Below are positions 20,101-32,526 of a DNA stretch of 56,867 bases, piece by piece (position 1 is the stretch's first letter; every line of letters begins with the position of its first letter). Under the pieces are notes generated by a model that was not told the origin of the DNA, did not search any database, and saw only the letters and a program-made list of their open reading frames with translations. Position numbers and translations under genes: made by a program. Origin of the DNA: Candidatus Poseidoniaceae archaeon. GTDB lineage: Archaea > Thermoplasmatota > Poseidoniia > Poseidoniales > Poseidoniaceae. Where the stretch lies: contig CASIBY010000016.1 in NCBI GenBank assembly GCA_949373095.1, positions 1 through 56,867 on the forward strand. Direction: 5' to 3'.

Positions 20101-22150
20101 TGAGTTCCAACCTACTGTTGCCCACAGTCAACGCATTTACATTGAAGTTGAACAACTGGACCAAGTGAGTGTTGTCGCTGCTGGTACCAGTGGTTTACAG
20201 GCTGAACCTGGAGCATCCAGTTTCTTCTCAATTTCCGTCAAAAACACAGGAAATGCCCCAGCACAATACAGTGTTGAATGTTTTTCTGAGCACCGATGGC
20301 AAGTCATGCTCGGCGGCTCCAATTCTTCACAACTTGACTTTGAGCCCCTCAACATTCAGGAGTACCTGCCGATGGCAGTCCGAATCATTGTACCCTTAGT
20401 AGCAGGTGGTATTCCTGCTGCTGGTGACACGGATACGGTGACATGCTATGTGACGTCATTTACTGACTTGACTATGAATTTCACTGAAACTGTGTCGATT
20501 GAAGTATTGCCTCAAGAATCCTTTGATGTTCATCTCGCAGACGACGATGGACGGGTTGGACCCTCCCATTTGGCTAGCGATAATGCTGTTGATAGTGGCC
20601 AAAAATTGTACATGAACCTCACCGTTGAAAACACTGGTAACCTTGCAGTTGCATTAGATGTGCGTGTTCAACCGTCCAATCCTCTCTGGGCAATCCGGGT
20701 TAGCCACGATGGTCAGAACGATACCAGGACGCTAGGTTTCAGTATCCTCCCAGGTCAATCAACCGTAGTTATGCTGGTGTTCATAGTTCCAATCACTGCT
20801 GCAGAAGGTGATTCGAACACCTTTACCATTCGCACAGAGCGTTCATCAACAAATTTCCGCTCAAATGTAACTGAACTGGTTGTTCGGGATGAATTGGCTC
20901 TAAGTTTGACCGGTCCCGAGAACGGGCAACTAGACGTTAGCATCAGCGAGCGATTTACTTACGGAGAGTTTTCGGTCAGGAATACGGGAAATACCGCACT
21001 TGGTTTGGAATGGACACATGGTCTAACTCCAGATGGTTGGTCGGTAGGTTTTGCCAATCCAGTTCTTTACATTGAACCACGGGAAGAAAAAGTGGTCCGC
21101 CTCGGTCTTATCCCACCGGTTCAAGCCACTGCATCTCCTAGCTCATTTGAGATTCTCGTCTCTGTTGCCGGGACCAATGCTGGACGGTTTACCGAGGCAT
21201 CTCAGATGCTAACGGTTGGTGTTCTGGAATCTACATTTGCCAATCTGACTGTTGAAGATGAGGCTATCAGGCCTCTGGAGGGGATCTCCCGAGATGGATC
21301 ATCGAGCCAAAATTTTGTTCTTCTGAACGATGGAAATGTACCATTCACTGGGACCATCGAGGCAGAAATGTTGGACAAGAATGGGGGTCTAAGAAATGAC
21401 TGGACGATCACAGTCTCGCCTGAATCGATTACAAACCTCGCAGTTGGGGAATCTGTTACGCTAACCGTAACACTTGCACCGAAAGAAGATGTCTCAAGAA
21501 CCACAGGTGCACTCACCATTACCGTTTCCTCTGGAGATGAAGTCATCACCACATATGCTCTTGAAGCCAGCTCACAGGCTGCGAGTGGAAACCAAGGCCT
21601 CCTCAGTGGGCTCTCTACAGGTGTTACAGTGTCTCTCCTTGCTGTAGTTCTCCTTGTCCTAGTGGTGGTGGCTCGGCGAGTGAAGCGATCAGGAGAACTC
21701 CAAGACGATGGATTGGAACTTGTTGCTCCCGACTCTCATACAAATCCAGACACCATGGGTTCAAGGAGAGATGAAGTTTTAGACATTAGCAGTGCAGTCC
21801 ACGACTTGACAAGCGGAGAGGTCAGTAAGGAAGAGATTGCTAAAGCCCTCATGCAATCAATGGACCTGCCATCTGCTCCCGCAGCAGTGCCCGCCGGTCT
21901 TCCACCTGGTAAGCCACGGGCAGGAAACATCCCTGCTGGTATGCCTCCAGCTGGAATGCCACCGAGAGGTTTGCCGTTGGCCAGTAAGCCTCTGCCACCC
22001 CTGCCACTTCCAGCCCAACCGATTGCCCCAATTCAAACAACAGTTCCTGTCCCGCAAGGACCACCACTGCCACCAAACGGTCTTCCACCGGGTTGGACGA
22101 TGGAACAATGGACGCATTACGGTCATCAATGGCTTCAGCGTCAAGGATAA
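17174..22150 (+). CDS. Large secreted, membrane-anchored subtilase (S8) with Ig-like repeats
   Basis: A 1658-residue cell-surface serine protease. A signal peptide (core FVFVLALMVLTPLSTMV) leads to a prodomain-like region, then an S8 domain. Asp is in AITDTGLDKNHPDLTG (about residue 289), His in GHGTHIAV (about 322) and Ser in LSGTSQATAVASG (about 516). About 850 residues of repeated CARDB/COG1361-like beta domains follow (repeated phrases such as VKNTGNAP, VENTGNLAV, VRNTGNTAL). A membrane helix sits near residues 1475-1500. A Pro-rich cytosolic tail ends in LPPGWTMEQWTHYGHQWLQR. Such proteases suit marine protein degraders. The catalytic triad is complete, so activity is likely. Confidence 0.92.
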   Translation: MRSNLGFVFVLALMVLTPLSTMVDQPSEIETNLNQNATFSVNEMSEEERLELATEMWGSMPEASLVQVELTPATGIIHMAAGSFDPLLSDGPDVLASFSRNNDAGLTGLAMVQLHDGNRDAFDALNKEYDLTVLDFFHDEGWLVRLPSPPMDTFVHLENDDRIRWIGHQQPQWRLAPDLIQHGISSPSLTLIPASDLGYGGYPALATDLVRYGAEEAWCDAWLCRAVVSEEDGFTLLRNIAHDGRVIWTEPSAELRVHNALAWSIAGVQDVNNNATFTLDGSGEMIAITDTGLDKNHPDLTGRVAATYTQFGLDPSPDDTNSGHGTHIAVTVVGNGSGDSSAQGVAPGARMVMYALEHDPTGVFGRIGSIYDILRDAEQMTARIAVNAWGLNGNYGQYTADARSVDLFVNDRSDLTPIFSIGDNGGQGASQITSPATAKNTIAIGASTTGVDGSVAPGQVANFSSDGPALDGRIKPDLVAPGVGICSGLAEEAKFPSGPSCLTGSHATGNSYYMQLSGTSQATAVASGVAALTREFIREQAGVSSPTSSLVKAAMINGAQDLGTPDIPNANEGWGQVDLSRTVLPMDGTTPLNTFFDDNKPLSPGFGLLYSFSLDPSHGVDITLAWTDEAGSANAPQNQPRLVNNMDLILVDPSGAEWIGNHFSSGASTSGGTADNVNNVERIRIPAGALSAGQGQWILKILHRGGTTQDFGLVMSAVATPTPQADLAVFDGSIVSSSVNPLRNDLIAISIAWVNQGTSQSAGFDVLFEDLTTQQTLTTASRNGLQPGQLDAITIYHQFATTGIHSLRISLDTTDQVVEMNDANSGTDNNVFTLDVEVMALGVRVVVADGNGDLPETAEERESNANMILDVRNDSGIDIPLAVIHEGTGNQSVVISSTMVQVPSAERADFFLPSQDQWSRTFDESTNFILTAQGSTDANNTLNLRLEDLDADLTTNSDSPRYVRAGTYVVDITARYEFQPTVAHSQRIYIEVEQLDQVSVVAAGTSGLQAEPGASSFFSISVKNTGNAPAQYSVECFSEHRWQVMLGGSNSSQLDFEPLNIQEYLPMAVRIIVPLVAGGIPAAGDTDTVTCYVTSFTDLTMNFTETVSIEVLPQESFDVHLADDDGRVGPSHLASDNAVDSGQKLYMNLTVENTGNLAVALDVRVQPSNPLWAIRVSHDGQNDTRTLGFSILPGQSTVVMLVFIVPITAAEGDSNTFTIRTERSSTNFRSNVTELVVRDELALSLTGPENGQLDVSISERFTYGEFSVRNTGNTALGLEWTHGLTPDGWSVGFANPVLYIEPREEKVVRLGLIPPVQATASPSSFEILVSVAGTNAGRFTEASQMLTVGVLESTFANLTVEDEAIRPLEGISRDGSSSQNFVLLNDGNVPFTGTIEAEMLDKNGGLRNDWTITVSPESITNLAVGESVTLTVTLAPKEDVSRTTGALTITVSSGDEVITTYALEASSQAASGNQGLLSGLSTGVTVSLLAVVLLVLVVVARRVKRSGELQDDGLELVAPDSHTNPDTMGSRRDEVLDISSAVHDLTSGEVSKEEIAKALMQSMDLPSAPAAVPAGLPPGKPRAGNIPAGMPPAGMPPRGLPLASKPLPPLPLPAQPIAPIQTTVPVPQGPPLPPNGLPPGWTMEQWTHYGHQWLQRQG

Positions 22151-22191
22151 TTCTGTGTCAATCTTGAAAGGGATGAAGCCGTGGGGTATCC

Positions 22192-22818
22192 ATGGGCAGC
22201 ATTGTACTCTTTGGACCTCCTGGTGCCGGAAAAGGTACTCAAGCACAGCGAATCATGGAGCATACCGGCCTCCCTCAAGTTTCGACCGGAGACATGCTCA
22301 GAGCCGCAGTCAAGGAAGGAAGTCCGATTGGATTGGAAGCTAAATCCTACATGGACCGTGGTGCTCTAGTGCCTGATGATGTTATCTTGGGTTTGATTGA
22401 GGACCGTATCACCCACGCTGATGCAGTTAACGGGGTTATGTTTGATGGATTTCCCCGAACTATTCCTCAGGCAGAAGCACTGCAAAACCTTACTGAAATC
22501 ACACACGTTCTTGCTATTGATGTCCCGGATGAGCGCATTGTTGAGCGTATTTGTGGGAGGTCAACATGCGGAACCTGCGGGACTGTTTACCATGATACAT
22601 TCAATCCAGTGCCCCCGAGTGGCTGCTCCTGTGGCTCCTATGTTGAAAAGCGCAGGAAAGATGACAATGCAGACACTGTTCTTACCCGACTGAGTGCTTA
22701 CCACGATCAAACTTCACCTTTGGCCGATTGGTACGATGCAATTGGTCTATTTCACCCAGTAAATGGAGATAGAGATATTGCAGAGATTACTGAAGACTTG
22801 TTGGAATTGTTGAACTGA
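22192..22818 (+). CDS. adk: Adenylate kinase, zinc-LID (bacterial) type
   Basis: Interconverts ATP, ADP and AMP. The P-loop is FGPPGAGKGT (residues 7-16) and the NMP-binding FDGFPRT motif is at 84-90. A LID with C126-X2-C129 and C145-X-C147 suggests a zinc-bound LID as in many Gram-positive enzymes, unlike the trimeric AdkA of many archaea. At 208 residues the length is normal. It is the first gene of a tight group followed by rnp4 and yhbY (gaps of 11 and -1 bases). Possible ancient transfer from bacteria, inferred from type only. Confidence 0.95.
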   Translation: MGSIVLFGPPGAGKGTQAQRIMEHTGLPQVSTGDMLRAAVKEGSPIGLEAKSYMDRGALVPDDVILGLIEDRITHADAVNGVMFDGFPRTIPQAEALQNLTEITHVLAIDVPDERIVERICGRSTCGTCGTVYHDTFNPVPPSGCSCGSYVEKRRKDDNADTVLTRLSAYHDQTSPLADWYDAIGLFHPVNGDRDIAEITEDLLELLN

Positions 22819-22829
22819 GGCTTTGAACA

Positions 22830-23177
22830 ATGGCTCGAAACCGTCGACGAAGCTCACGCCAACAGCGAGGAGAAGCGGCAATTGTAGCCCAAACTCATTT
22901 GATCGGTATTCTCGCCAATCCATCGGAACACTCTATCGATGTCGTTGATTCGGCAGCGGTCCACCTGATGAAAGTCTCACGGCGACACCGGCTCTCACTT
23001 CCAAGGCATTCTCGTCACCTTGTGTGCAGGAAATGCTGGGCTGCACATTCAGTCTCCGGCCGTGTTCGAGTCCGTATTCTTGCGGGACAGCGGACTACTA
23101 CCTGTCTTAAGTGTGGGACGATTCGGCGGTTTGGTGGCGGTCCTAGGCACCATCGAACTCAACGAGGTGAATTGTAA
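22830..23177 (+). CDS. rnp4: Ribonuclease P protein component 4 (Rpp21/Rpr2)
   Basis: Protein subunit of archaeal RNase P, which trims 5' leaders from pre-tRNA. The Rpr2/Rpp21 zinc ribbon is visible: C66-X2-C69 (LVCRKCW) and C92-X2-C95 (TTCLKCGTIRR). The N- and C-termini are Arg-rich, fitting RNA binding. The length of 115 residues is typical. Its stop overlaps the yhbY start, an arrangement seen in other archaea. Confidence 0.93.
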   Translation: MARNRRRSSRQQRGEAAIVAQTHLIGILANPSEHSIDVVDSAAVHLMKVSRRHRLSLPRHSRHLVCRKCWAAHSVSGRVRVRILAGQRTTTCLKCGTIRRFGGGPRHHRTQRGEL

Positions 23178-23443
23178 TGTCTTCCGTTCCTGACCGTGTA
23201 CTCAAACAAGCTAAATCACGAGAATTCCATCCTAGTGTTCGCATTGGTAAATCTGGACTTACAGATACGGTCATCGAAGAGGTCGTTAATCAATTGAAGT
23301 CCCGAGAACTTGTCAAAGTCAAGATGAACAAAGGATTATTCGAACGAGAGCAACGTTCTGAGGTCTGGTCCTACATCGCAAATGAGACCAAATCTACTCT
23401 TGTGTTGCAACGTGGAAATATTGGCGTATTGTGGCGGTCTTAA
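23177..23443 (+). CDS. yhbY: YhbY/CRM-domain RNA-binding protein
   Basis: A single CRM (CRS1-YhbY) domain of 88 residues. The family binds RNA, in bacteria the precursor large ribosomal subunit. The family's helix-turn with a conserved Gly is visible (PSVRIGKSGLTDTVIEEV), followed by a basic strand (LVKVKMNKG) and the C-terminal LVLQRGNIGVLWR strand. It overlaps the rnp4 stop by one base, so it is translationally linked to RNase P, consistent with RNA processing. Confidence 0.93.
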   Translation: MSSVPDRVLKQAKSREFHPSVRIGKSGLTDTVIEEVVNQLKSRELVKVKMNKGLFEREQRSEVWSYIANETKSTLVLQRGNIGVLWRS

Positions 23444-23506
23444 TTCGACCACATGCAAACGGTCAAAGGGATAATCCTTTTGGGTTAAAATAATCGGGGC
23501 TTTGTA

Positions 23507-25255
23507 GTGAACTCAAATCTTTTTTCAAATAAAAGCCGCCGCATCTCGTTCGGTCTTTTGCTCTTTGTAGGTTCAATGATTTATGTTGGTTCCTCCCGAG
23601 CTGGTGGCGGCGGAGGTATTGACCTCAATCTCCACATCACTGAAGGTCTTGAAACCCAAGCTGTATGGGTCGGTCTCGCTATTCTTATCGGAGTTTATGC
23701 TCTCATCATCACAGAGGCCATTCATCGTACACTGGCTGCCGCTGTTGGTGGTTTGGCGGCTATGCTTGCCCTCAATTACTACACTGATGAAGCCGCTCTT
23801 TCTCTAGCACAAGTTACGACAATGATTGATTGGGAAACCATTGGACTGCTCCTCGGCATGATGGTGATGGTTGGTATTCTCTCACACACCGGAGTGTTCG
23901 AATATTTTGCAGTCCTTGCTTACAAGAAAAGTGGAGGCTCGATTTGGACGCTCGTCGTCATCCTTTGCTCAGTAACTGCCGTTCTTTCGGCTTTCCTAGA
24001 CAACGTGACAACCATGTTGCTCTTGACGCCAGTCACTATCCAACTGGCGAAGGTATTGGACTTGAAGCCCATTCCGATTCTCATCTCCGAGGTTTTGTTT
24101 TCTAACATCGGTGGTGCAGCAACCATGATTGGAGATCCTCCAAACATCATGATCGGTTCTGGTCTGTCTAAATCAGCCATTGAAAACGCTAAATCTCCCG
24201 ACGGTACTGGTTTTAGTCAAGCTATGATTGACCAAGGTGTGACGTTTAACGATTTCATTATTGAAATGGCACCTGGGATTCTGATGACTGTCGTTCCTTC
24301 GTTTATGTTCATCAAGTGGTTCTACCGAGAGGAGTTTTCGGGTACCCGAGTTAGAGATGTAGCCGAATTAGAGGCAAAGTATGGCATAAAAGACCCCGCC
24401 ATGCTCAAGGTTAGCGGAACTATTCTCGTTCTCGTCATCATAAATTTCTTCCTTCACCCAATCACCCACATCGCCGTTTCATGGATTGCTCTTGTTGGTG
24501 CGGTTTTGATGCTTCTCGCAACAGACCGCCACGAACTTGAAGAACCCCTCGAAAAGGTAGAATGGGCTACTCTGCTCTTTTTCGTAGGATTGTTTGTGTT
24601 AGTTCATTCTTTACAAGAGCTACAAGTCATCGCATTCATTGGCGAATACGTTGAGAAGGCGATTGCATACTTCGGAGACGACACGCCAGAAGGCCAAACC
24701 GTGCGCCTTGCAGCAGCCATACTCATCGTTCTCTGGGTCTCAGCCGTTGCATCCGCATTTATTGATAACATCCCTTACACGGCAACGATGATTCCCATCG
24801 TTCTGCAAATCTCGGATAACTTGGGTTCATATCTTCTGAGTCCATTGATTTGGGCCTTGGCCTTCGGAGCGTGCTTGGGTGGTAACGGAACCCTAATTGG
24901 AGCATCAGCAAACGTAGTTACAGCGGGAATGGCTGAAGAAGCAGGCTACCCAATATCGTTCAACGAATTTTTCAAGGCAGGATTCCCAGTGATGATCATT
25001 AGTACGTTCATCGTTTCATTCTACATGCTACTCGTTTACGTCGTGGGCAGAGATGGAAGCGAAGGACTGATAAAACTCGCATTAATCTTCGTCACAAGCG
25101 TAAGTATTGCTCTCCAAATTATGCGTGGCCGTAAGAAAGGAAAGAGTCTTGCTGATGCGCTAGTAGACGATGACATCGAAGCGCTTGTTTCTCTGGTGAA
25201 GGATGTTAAATCCCTTCCAGGCGAGGTCGTAGGCCGTCTTCGCCAAGAAGAATGA
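23507..25255 (+). CDS. NhaD/ArsB-type ion transporter
   Basis: A 582-residue polytopic membrane protein of the ion transporter superfamily, with about 12 helices in two inverted halves. Diagnostic stretches are SAFLDNVTTMLLLTPV followed by NIGGAATMIGDPPNIMIGSGL, and in the second half SAFIDNIPYTATMIPI followed by LGGNGTLIGASANVV. These Asp-Asn and Gly-Asn motifs are typical of NhaD sodium/proton antiporters and related P-protein/ArsB carriers, so substrate cannot be fixed. Sodium/proton exchange would suit a marine cell. The start is GTG at 23507. An AT-rich TTAAAATAA upstream (about 23485) could be a TATA box, giving a transcript separate from yhbY. Confidence 0.88.
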   Translation: MNSNLFSNKSRRISFGLLLFVGSMIYVGSSRAGGGGGIDLNLHITEGLETQAVWVGLAILIGVYALIITEAIHRTLAAAVGGLAAMLALNYYTDEAALSLAQVTTMIDWETIGLLLGMMVMVGILSHTGVFEYFAVLAYKKSGGSIWTLVVILCSVTAVLSAFLDNVTTMLLLTPVTIQLAKVLDLKPIPILISEVLFSNIGGAATMIGDPPNIMIGSGLSKSAIENAKSPDGTGFSQAMIDQGVTFNDFIIEMAPGILMTVVPSFMFIKWFYREEFSGTRVRDVAELEAKYGIKDPAMLKVSGTILVLVIINFFLHPITHIAVSWIALVGAVLMLLATDRHELEEPLEKVEWATLLFFVGLFVLVHSLQELQVIAFIGEYVEKAIAYFGDDTPEGQTVRLAAAILIVLWVSAVASAFIDNIPYTATMIPIVLQISDNLGSYLLSPLIWALAFGACLGGNGTLIGASANVVTAGMAEEAGYPISFNEFFKAGFPVMIISTFIVSFYMLLVYVVGRDGSEGLIKLALIFVTSVSIALQIMRGRKKGKSLADALVDDDIEALVSLVKDVKSLPGEVVGRLRQEE

Positions 25256-25319
25256 AGCAAGGTCAACAAAGCGTTGCTTTCAAGGCAGACGGCGAGTCCC
25301 AAGGTTTGAGGCAGGCCAT

Positions 25320-26739
<1,420 letters not shown>

Positions 26740-26819
26740 GGCCTATTCGCTTAAATTCGCAATTTCGTACCCTAAAACGACGACCTGTTCCGTGTTTCTA
26801 GTACAAGTGCGAACCGATT

Positions 26820-26830
26820 TCTTCATATAC
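26820..26830 (+). promoter_or_regulatory. Possible TATA box of the 23S-5S unit
   Basis: TTCATATAC preceded by a BRE-like CGAACCGA, in the gap between the TPR gene and the 23S. A start site about 25 bases downstream would leave a ~120-base leader. Weak evidence: motif and position only. Confidence 0.35.
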
Positions 26831-26894
26831 GGGCGGTAGGTCGGGGGGTTGCTTAGCACCCTGTTATGCACGTCATGGCGGGGGTAGGGCTGAG

Positions 26895-26922
26895 GAGAAC
26901 CACCCTCGAGGAGGTGGTTTTC
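26895..26922 (+). other. Hairpin in the 23S leader flanked by CTGAGGAG repeats
   Basis: Ten-base-pair stem GAGAACCACC / GGTGGTTTTC with an eight-base loop (CTCGAGGA). The same octamer CTGAGGAG occurs at 26890-26897 and 26922-26929 on the two sides. It lies upstream of the processing stem in the rRNA leader. Role unknown; it may guide folding or processing. Confidence 0.6.
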
Positions 26923-26932
26923 TGAGGAGGCC

Positions 26933-26975
26933 GAATAGGCATGATATAGATACCGAAGGGTTACTCATATGGTGT
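26933..26975 (+). other. 23S rRNA processing stem, 5' arm
   Basis: Bases 26933-26947 (GAATAGGCATGATAT) are an exact reverse complement of 29886-29900. Further pairing continues inward (CCGAAGGG with CCCTTCG; ACTCAT and GGTG with CACCATGAGT) with small bulges. This is the archaeal stem, usually cut at a bulge-helix-bulge, that brings together the ends of 23S. Confidence 0.9.
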
Positions 26976-29860
<2,885 letters not shown>

Positions 29861-29900
29861 GCACCATGAGTGCCCTTCGTCTAAAATATCATGCCTATTC
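29861..29900 (+). other. 23S rRNA processing stem, 3' arm
   Basis: Pairs with 26933-26975 as described for the 5' arm; the outer 15 bases (29886-29900) are a perfect complement. It separates 23S from 5S. Confidence 0.9.
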
Positions 29901-29946
29901 ATTAGCGACGCTATGTCGCACCTCAGATCCGATTCGAAAGAGAGAT

Positions 29947-30069
29947 GGGTGCACGGTCACAGCGAAGGTGTTTACCTGGTCCCATTCCGAACCCAGAAGT
30001 CAAGCCCTTCTGCGTCTCTCCCATTACTGTGGTACGAGAGTCCACGGGAAAGGAAGTCACTGTGCCCCT
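29947..30069 (+). rRNA. 5S ribosomal RNA
   Basis: About 120 bases. The core matches universal 5S sequence (TCCCATTCCGAACCCAGAAG then TCAAGCCCTTCTG). The terminal helix pairs GCACGGT (29951-29957) with ACTGTGC (30059-30065). Outside it, GAAAGAGAG and CTCTCTTTTC pair as a short processing stem, so the ends are accurate to a few bases. It lies ~85 bases after 23S in the same transcription unit. Confidence 0.95.
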
Positions 30070-30112
30070 CTCTTTTCACCCCGGATCTATCCTCGACCCG
30101 TCAGGGCGCTTT

Positions 30113-30147
30113 AGGCCGGTTCTCCTCCATGGAGACCGGCCTTTTTT
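30113..30147 (+). terminator. Terminator of the 23S-5S unit
   Basis: Strong GC-rich hairpin, AGGCCGGTTCTCC pairing with GGAGACCGGCCT with one bulge, followed directly by six T residues. It lies 45 bases after 5S and before the aIF6 gene. Confidence 0.88.
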
Positions 30148-30205
30148 GCGTTCTGGCCACCATCACCACGTTTTTGAACAACCACATACACAGGAAAGTT
30201 GTACC

Positions 30206-30866
30206 ATGCCAATCGATACCGTAGACATCTTCGGAAGCGACCAAGTTGGTATCCACTTAGCCAGTGTCGGACGTGTTGTCTTCCATCCTCCTGAAATGCC
30301 TAATCCAATCCTCGAAAAAATTGAACAAGCTTTGGAGCTTGAACTACAACCGATTTCAATCGGTGGTTCTAACTTGATTGGTGCCCTTATTTGTGGGAAC
30401 AACGTGGAATTGCGGTTGCAGACATTGCTACTGAAGCGATATTGACCATTGACCGCCTTTGGCGACGTCGTCGTCATGGAAGGCGGTGTGAACACTGCTG
30501 GAAACCTTCTCGTTGTCAATGAGAATGGTGCCGTAGCCTCTCCTAGTATTCCTCACGATGGACTTGAAATTCTCGCTGAAGTTCTTGGTGTAGACATTGT
30601 GTCTACAACCGTTGCCGGGCATGATGTCGTAGGAAGCCTTGCTGTTGCTAACGACCAGGGTGTTCTTCTTCATCCTGACGTTACTCCTGATGAAGCCATG
30701 CTCATTGAGAGGCATTCTCGGCGTACCACCAATGGTGGGGACTGTTTCCTTCGGCTCTCCATATGTAGGAGCAGGTGTCTGTGCATCTAACACAGGTGCT
30801 GTTTCGGGTACCAAAACAACAGGACCTGAACTCAATCGCATTGAAGATGCCCTCGGATTTTTGTAA
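30206..30866 (+). CDS. Translation initiation factor 6 (aIF6), interrupted by frameshifts
   Basis: Anti-association factor that binds the 50S subunit. Pieces in different frames add up to the ~220-residue family. Piece 1 (from ATG 30206) ends GALICGNNV. Piece 2 starts GIAVADIATEAIL after a lost G near 30406. Piece 3 (from about 30449) has GGVNTAGNLLVVNENGA and GSLAVANDQGVLLHP, the repeated 'N-x-G' turns of the aIF6 pentein fold. Piece 4 after about 30708 gives GILGVPPMVGTVSFGSP and TTGPELNRIEDALGFL to the stop. Three small indels are required. This gene is normally single-copy and essential, so sequence error is the simplest reading. It is co-oriented with purC 55 bases on. Confidence 0.88.
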
Positions 30867-30921
30867 TCTCTGTCGTCTTACCAAGTGAAAGGTTCAAAGG
30901 CCGTTTTCCCAAGCAAATTAC

Positions 30922-31826
30922 ATGGGAGAAATGCTCTACCAAGGAAAAGTGAAGCAAGTATGGTCAACCGATGATCCAAGCATGTTGGAATTTCGGTTCA
31001 CAAATCAGATTTCAGTGTTTGATCAAATCATCCCCTCCCTCATCCCACGGAAGGGTGAATCATTGAACCGAACCACTGCGCACTGGTTTAATTTGTAGAA
31101 GCTGCCGGGATTTGTAAATCCCACCTTGTTGAAGTCAATGCTGCCGACCGATGTCTTGTACGTAAGGTAGAGGTCATCAAAGAACCTGGAGCAATTCCTC
31201 GGGATATGGAATGGGTTTTCGTCCCACTCGAAGTTATTGTTCGTCATTACCTTTCAGGGTCTGCTTGGAGGAGATTTGAACGTGGAGAGTTAACCGCTGA
31301 GCAACTCGGTGTTTCTCCTGATTGCGAATATGGAGTCAAGTTGAGTGAACCATTTGTTGAAGTGACCACGAAATTCGAAAAATTCGATCGTAACATTGGT
31401 CGCGATGAAGCCTTGGAGATTTCAAACATTACAGAAGACGAATACGAGGCCATCGTCAAAGCGGCTCTTGCAGTCGATGTCATCATTGAAGAAGAAGCCG
31501 CTAAAAACGGACTTATTCACGTTGATGGTAAGAAAGAGTTTGCACTGGGAGACAATCGTGAAGTCGTCCTTGTTGATACCTTTGGGACACTTGATGAGGA
31601 TCGATGGTGGGACGCTGAAGCCTATGCTAATGGTGAATGTATTGAACTCTCCAAAGAATTTGTTCGTTCCCATTACATTGGGACCGGTCACCAAGCCGAA
31701 CTCAAAATTGCCCGTGACCAAGGTGGAGAAGAGCCTCCCATTCCAGCACTTCCGCAATCGGTGATTGACGAAACTGCAGCTCTGTATGCATCAATGTATG
31801 AGCGGCTCACGTCGCAATCGTTCTGA
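30922..31826 (+). CDS. purC: SAICAR synthetase (PurC), with one frameshift
   Basis: Joins CAIR and aspartate in purine synthesis. The N-terminus MGEMLYQGKVKQVW has the family's Gly-Lys-hydrophobic-Lys nucleotide-binding strand, followed by SVFDQIIPSLIPRKGESLN. The frame stops at TAG near 31096 but resumes one base off as VEAAGICKSHLVEV, and runs into VFVPLEVIVRHYLSGSAWRRF, KFEKFDRNIGRDEAL and VLVDTFGTLDEDRWW, all conserved PurC segments. Joined length is about 301 residues. A single-base loss at 31085-31098 is enough to explain the break. It ends one base before the stop of the convergent minus-strand gene. Confidence 0.9.
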
Positions 31827-31827
31827 T

Positions 31828-32526
31828 CTATGCATGCGTGCGAAACATCACGCCAACATCTCTGCGCTCTGCAGACTTGAGCAAGCGTCATGAAGTGCTT
31901 CGCAGCGTCAGCAACACCGCCATCCAGCGGTTCATCATACGAGGCGGTCCAGGTTCGACTGGACAGGTTTCTACGCAGGAGTTTGACTTCATCTGATCGT
32001 GATGAATCCTTTGATGTTCATCCCGCCAAAACCATCTTCATAATTTCTGTGTCCTCGGTATGCTGCTCGGTGCAATACGATGTCAGTTTAGTCAGTAGAG
32101 GAGACAATGCTGTCATAGATGTCTTGTCCATCGTTGTCCGTTATCGCCCGGTTTGGTCTGATGTAGGCGAGGAGATAGCCGAGGAGAGAACCGTCCTCCC
32201 ACGGAAACCGACCAAACCGCTCTCGAGTCAATATATCCCCGAGGGGCACAGGCCGTCCATCCTTAGAAAGTTCAATGGTCGTAGTGAACAAGAAAGTGTG
32301 GCATGATCCCAATCGATTGAAGCGAGGTCGTGTGGACGCTGTAATTCCTTGGGAATTCAGGCGGGTCAAGGAGTGCCCCTTCCTCGAGTGACGAGCTTCT
32401 CCCAAGCCTGCTGCTGAATCAGCTCCTGTCACGTTCAAGGGCATCGATGATGTTCTCAGCCAGTGAACCATTACAAGCATCAAGCGTGTAGAACGGTGAA
32501 GTGGAGGCGAGCGGGAGCTCTTCCAT
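31828..32526 (-). CDS. Unrecognised protein, multiply frame-broken
   Basis: A minus-strand coding region pieced together from frame fragments. A good start is ATG at 32526 (MEELPLASTSPFYTLDACNG) after a GGGGGGAG ribosome site. Pieces then follow in other frames: ELIQQQAWEKLVTRG, FTTTIELSKDGRPVPLGDI, ERFGRFPWEDGSLLGYLLAY, LLRRNLSSRTWTASYDEPL and LKSAERRDVGVMFRTHA to a stop at 31828. At least four indels are needed. No domain is recognised; it looks soluble. Coding-like composition across the pieces is the main support. The exact protein cannot be read until the sequence is corrected. Confidence 0.4.

Noticed and set aside
21849-22246. Minus-strand frames over the subtilase tail
   Set aside because: Shadows of the Pro-rich tail; Trp/Arg-rich nonsense with no start signals.
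31890-32306. Plus-strand frame of 138 residues in the damaged region
   Set aside because: The minus strand carries the coding-like text here; the plus frame is Arg/Ser-rich shadow.
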